9,140 nt of DNA. Origin: an uncultured Parvibacter sp. GTDB lineage: Bacteria; Actinomycetota; Coriobacteriia; Coriobacteriales; Eggerthellaceae. Each line of letters starts with the position of its first letter. The stretch's first letter is position 1. Position numbers and translations under genes: made by a program. A model generated the notes under the pieces. That model was given only the letters and a program-made list of their open reading frames with translations. It searched no databases and was not told the DNA's origin. Below, in pieces: positions 6,335 to 9,140 of the stretch. Where the stretch lies: assembly GCA_910587945.1 (NCBI GenBank), contig CAJUNI010000019.1:6244-15383 (forward strand), written 5' to 3'.

Positions 6335-7663
6335 CTATTCCCCACTGCCACAAGCTGCGGAGGCCACCAAGGCATCGGCTATGGATTCCGGCGCAAAGAT
6401 ACCACGTTCGGTAACAATAGCGGTAATTAACTCAGCAGGAGTCACATCAAAGGACGGGTTCCAAACCTCAACCCCCTCGATGGGATTCGGCAGTACTTCT
6501 TCTGCGGATCTCATTTCAATGGGAATAGCACTTCCCTCTTCAAGGCTTCCATCAATGGTAGACACCGGAGCCGCCACGTAGAATGGAATGCCGAAATGCC
6601 GCGCAAGAATAGCCACCCCGAGCGTGCCGATTTTATTGGCCACGTCCCCTTGGGCCGTAATACGATCCGCCCCCACCACCACCGCGTCAACATTCCCTGC
6701 AGCCATTGCTGATGCCGCCATAGAGTCGCAGAGCAGCGTCACCGGAACGCCCGCTTGAGCCAGCTCCCAGACCGTCAATCGCGCCCCCTGCCCCACCGGG
6801 CGCGTCTCGTCAGCATAAACTCGCGTTATTTTGCCTTGGGCGGCCGCCGCATAAATCACGCCCAAAGCGGTACCGTAAAAGGAGGTAGCAAGACTTCCCG
6901 CATTGCAGTGGGTAAGTACTGAGGACTCAGGGTCTAATAGGGTGGCTCCCCAGGCCCCGAGCGTTCGGTTCGCCTGCTCGTCTTTTTCGGCAAGGTCAAC
7001 CACAAACTCGTAGAGTGCTTCAGCAATTGCTAAGGGAGTAGCCCCATGAGCCAGAAGCGCACGAGCCTGATTCAGAGTTTGATCCACGGCCCAGGCCAGA
7101 TTCACCGCCGTGGGACGCGCGTGTGCAATGAGATTACCTGCGAACTCCAGGGAGGTCAGATACAGCTCAGGATCAAAGGCTTCCACATCAAGGACGAAGG
7201 TTCGATGGGTATCAAGGGCTTGGGTACAGGGATCCGTCTGCTCGACACCTTCACACGCTGTGTCGCTATGTCGCTGACACATCAGGCAATCGAGACCCGA
7301 ATGAGGGTCGGCGTTAGGCGTTGCATCATTAGGCGTACTTCCAGCTAGCTGAGGCTTCTGCTGTCCCTCGGTGGATGCAGGACCGGAAGCAGCCACAAAT
7401 TCCCAGGCACGCAGCATAACTGCGGCGGCTCCTGCAATGCCGATGGCTGGTGCGCCACGCACCGCCAGCGTTTTGATGGCATCAATGACGGTGCGCCAAT
7501 CCGAGGTCTCGATATACACAAGCTCAGACGGGAGCAGCCGCTGATCGATAAGGCGTAACATCGGAACCCCGCTCGCTCCGACCTGGCCGCCATTGCGCAC
7601 TACTTCTATGGTCCGCGGAAGATTCTCCAGATGCAACTCAAACGATGATTGTTGGTTTGACAT
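6335..7663 (-). CDS. mtnA: S-methyl-5-thioribose-1-phosphate isomerase with Cys-containing insertion
   Basis: This enzyme isomerises the ribose-1-phosphate analogue 5-methylthioribose-1-phosphate to the ribulose form in methionine salvage; related enzymes also act on 5-deoxyribose-1-phosphate. Family landmarks are VRGAPAIGIAGA (68-79), ARPTAVNLAWAVD (182-194), LTHCNAGSLAT (250-260) with the catalytic Cys C253, YADETRP (283-289), VGADRI (330-335) with the catalytic Asp D333, NKIGT (343-347) and PFYVAAP (360-366). The 80-residue spacing of C253 to D333 matches Cys160/Asp240 of the Bacillus subtilis enzyme. Length is 442 residues against about 340-370 usually. The excess is an insertion at about 94-158 with C126, C129, C137 and C146. 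I start at the ATG at 7663, which has AAGGGGG 6 nt upstream; the open frame reaching 7744 would translate the ppdK terminator. No other methionine salvage gene is in the window. The related eIF2B-like ribose-1,5-bisphosphate isomerases are less likely given these motifs. Confidence 0.92.
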   Translation of the reverse strand: MSNQQSSFELHLENLPRTIEVVRNGGQVGASGVPMLRLIDQRLLPSELVYIETSDWRTVIDAIKTLAVRGAPAIGIAGAAAVMLRAWEFVAASGPASTEGQQKPQLAGSTPNDATPNADPHSGLDCLMCQRHSDTACEGVEQTDPCTQALDTHRTFVLDVEAFDPELYLTSLEFAGNLIAHARPTAVNLAWAVDQTLNQARALLAHGATPLAIAEALYEFVVDLAEKDEQANRTLGAWGATLLDPESSVLTHCNAGSLATSFYGTALGVIYAAAAQGKITRVYADETRPVGQGARLTVWELAQAGVPVTLLCDSMAASAMAAGNVDAVVVGADRITAQGDVANKIGTLGVAILARHFGIPFYVAAPVSTIDGSLEEGSAIPIEMRSAEEVLPNPIEGVEVWNPSFDVTPAELITAIVTERGIFAPESIADALVASAACGSGE

Positions 7664-7669
7664 CGCAAA

Positions 7670-7676
7670 CCCCCTT
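7670..7676 (-). promoter_or_regulatory. Ribosome binding site of mtnA (decides the start)
   Basis: AAGGGGG on the minus strand lies 6 nt before the ATG at 7663-7661. It supports this start over the upstream in-frame ATG at 7744, whose codons would run through the terminator hairpin. I see no convincing promoter between the terminator and this site. Confidence 0.75.
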
Positions 7677-7705
7677 CTTTCGATGATTCTCTTGCATCCT
7701 AGCCC

Positions 7706-7742
7706 AAATAAAGACGGGCCGGACGCTATGCATCCGACCCGC
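7706..7742 (-). terminator. Rho-independent terminator of ppdK
   Basis: On the minus strand GCGGGTCGGA (7742-7733) pairs with TCCGGCCCGT (7723-7714) over 10 bp, with two G-U pairs and a 9-nt loop. A T-rich tail CTTTATTT follows (7713-7706). It lies 38 nt after the ppdK stop and separates that transcript from mtnA. Confidence 0.85.
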
Positions 7743-7780
7743 AACCAAAATTCACGGTTTGGCTTTGTAAGCCCTTACCC

Positions 7781-9140
7781 TTACTTTTGGGTGATAGCCG
7801 CCTGAGCTGCAGCCAAGCGAGCTACCGGCACACGATAGGGAGAGCAGCTGACGTAGTTCAAACCAATGCGGTTGAAGGTTTGAATGGAATCCGGATCACC
7901 GCCGTGCTCACCGCAGACGCCACAAACCAGATCGGGATTGCCCTCATGGCCCAGCTTCACACCCATCTCAACGAGCTTCGCTACACCTGGATCAATGGTG
8001 GCGAAAGGGTTGAAGGGAAGCAGGCGTTCTACCAAGTATTGCGGCACAAATTCCGCCTCAACGTCGTCGCGGCTAAAGCCGAACGTGGTCTGAGTCAGGT
8101 CGTTGGTACCGAAGGAGAAGAAGTCAGCGTACTTAGCAATCTCATCGGCCGTTACGGCTGCGCGGGGAAGCTCAATCATGGTGCCGACCGGAATATCCAG
8201 TTCCACACCCTCAGCTTCAGCCACTTCAGCAATAACCGACTCGGCTACTCCACGAAGCTTCTCAAGCTCGGGAGCCACAGATACGAGCGGAATCATAATC
8301 TCGGGCTTCGGATCCAAGCCTTCCTTCTTCAGCTTGGCACAAGCGGTGGCAATAGCGCGCACCTGCATAACCGGCAAGATAGGATAGACAATACCTAAGC
8401 GGCAGCCACGCAGACCGAGCATCGGATTCTGCTCAGCAAAGGAGTCGATCTTTTCCATGAGGTCGCGCTTCTCGGCAATAGCATCAGCGCTGGCGCCGGT
8501 GGCTTCCATACGAGCAATTTCCACATCCAACGCGCGAGGGCTCTCCAAGAACTCATGCAGCGGCGGATCCAAGAGACGCACGATGACCGGCAGACCATCC
8601 ATGGCCTTAAACATGCCACAGAAGTCACCGGTCTGGGCAGCAAACAGATCATTCACTGCCTTCTCGCGAATCAGTTCATCATCATGAAGGATGAAGGATT
8701 GGATGATTTGCTTGCGGTCGCCCAAGAACATGTGCTCTGTACGGCAGAGGCCAATACCTGCAGCGCCGAAGTTGCGCGAAAGCTCAGCGTCCTCCGGGTT
8801 GTCAGCGTTCGCCCGAACGCCCAAGGTGCGGAACTCATCAGCCCACTCAAGGATGGTGTCCAGGTCGCCAGTGATTTCAGGCATAACCAGATCCACTGCG
8901 CCGAAGACCACAATGCCGGTGGTGCCATCAATAGACACCACGTCGCCTTCGCGAATCACCAGGTCAGAACCCGTAACAATAGCTTGCTTCTTTTCGGCAT
9001 CAATCTTGAGCGCCTCAACACCGCAAACGCAGGGAGCACCCATGCCGCGAGCAATAACTGCTGCGTGAGAAGTCTTGCCGCCATGGGAGGTGAGGATGCC
9101 CTCGGCCGCAATCATGCCAGCGAGGTCATCGGGGTTGGTT
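7781..9140 (-). CDS. ppdK: Pyruvate, phosphate dikinase, C-terminal half (partial, 5' end off right edge)
   Basis: This cytosolic enzyme interconverts pyruvate, ATP and phosphate with PEP, AMP and pyrophosphate, serving PEP-based glycolysis or gluconeogenesis. The window holds 452 residues and the stop. The phosphohistidine swivel domain comes first. Its GGKTSHAAVIARG segment carries the phosphorylated His at residue 25 of the fragment (codon 9067-9065). The PEP-binding TIM barrel follows, with GLCRTEHMF (R133), VRLLDPPLHEFL (R188), TMIELPRAA (E323), FGTNDLTQTTFGFSRDD (N346, D347) and VCGEHGGDP with the catalytic Cys C409. The 427 residues after the His fit the Clostridium symbiosum enzyme (His455 of 874). 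The T-S-H triad keeps the Thr that PPDK regulatory proteins phosphorylate in other organisms. A Lys stands where Met is usual in GGMTSH. PEP synthase and PTS enzyme I are excluded by the motif set and C-terminus. Confidence 0.96.
   Translation of the reverse strand, partial: TNPDDLAGMIAAEGILTSHGGKTSHAAVIARGMGAPCVCGVEALKIDAEKKQAIVTGSDLVIREGDVVSIDGTTGIVVFGAVDLVMPEITGDLDTILEWADEFRTLGVRANADNPEDAELSRNFGAAGIGLCRTEHMFLGDRKQIIQSFILHDDELIREKAVNDLFAAQTGDFCGMFKAMDGLPVIVRLLDPPLHEFLESPRALDVEIARMEATGASADAIAEKRDLMEKIDSFAEQNPMLGLRGCRLGIVYPILPVMQVRAIATACAKLKKEGLDPKPEIMIPLVSVAPELEKLRGVAESVIAEVAEAEGVELDIPVGTMIELPRAAVTADEIAKYADFFSFGTNDLTQTTFGFSRDDVEAEFVPQYLVERLLPFNPFATIDPGVAKLVEMGVKLGHEGNPDLVCGVCGEHGGDPDSIQTFNRIGLNYVSCSPYRVPVARLAAAQAAITQK

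Noticed and set aside
7664..7744. Upstream extension of mtnA to an ATG at 7744
   Set aside because: It would translate the ppdK terminator hairpin, adds 27 residues unlike the family, and the ATG at 7663 has its own ribosome site.
7787..8398. Plus-strand open frame of 203 codons opposite ppdK
   Set aside because: It lies entirely antisense to a strongly conserved ppdK coding region, and its product has no recognisable domain.

Overview
The window looks like chromosome of a Gram-positive, moderate-GC actinobacterium, most likely class Coriobacteriia (Eggerthellales-like). The evidence is indirect: a clostridial/coriobacterial type pyruvate phosphate dikinase, a twin-arginine lipoprotein signal on the binding protein, an HD-type dGTPase homologue, and purine-rich Shine-Dalgarno sequences. 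This placement is inferred from protein style, not from a marker gene. Every supported gene lies on the minus strand, so the natural reading order is from high to low coordinates. I see no mobile elements, CRISPR arrays, tRNAs or rRNAs.

Right part (9140 to 5255), central metabolism. The C-terminal half of pyruvate phosphate dikinase (ppdK) runs off the right edge and ends with a clear rho-independent terminator. A separate unit follows: methylthioribose-1-phosphate isomerase (mtnA), which carries an unusual Cys-containing insertion of about 65 residues. After 24 nt comes a deoxyguanosine triphosphatase-like HD hydrolase (dgt).

Middle (5254 to 4092). An azlC-azlD pair encodes a two-subunit branched-chain amino acid exporter. 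The genes overlap by a 4-nt GTGA junction. A consensus -10 box very close to the azlC start suggests a nearly leaderless transcript.

Left part (4091 to 1), a metal-uptake ABC operon. Reading from the promoter, the order is a Tat-type lipoprotein binding protein (NikA/DppA/OppA family), two permeases (NikB-like, NikC-like) and the start of an ATPase (NikD-like) cut by the left edge. Two 27-bp dyads sit in the promoter region with centres 52 bp apart. Both follow GTGTTAC-N13-GTAACAC, which matches the operator form I recall for the nickel regulator NikR (Geobacter type). The ATPase also has an 11-histidine N-terminal tail, and the binding protein has Cys/His clusters. Together these argue for a NikR-controlled nickel importer rather than a generic peptide transporter. 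That is the most informative signal in the window.

No wholly new system is evident. The items most worth a second look are the paired operators, the His-rich ATPase tail and the Cys-containing insertion in MtnA.
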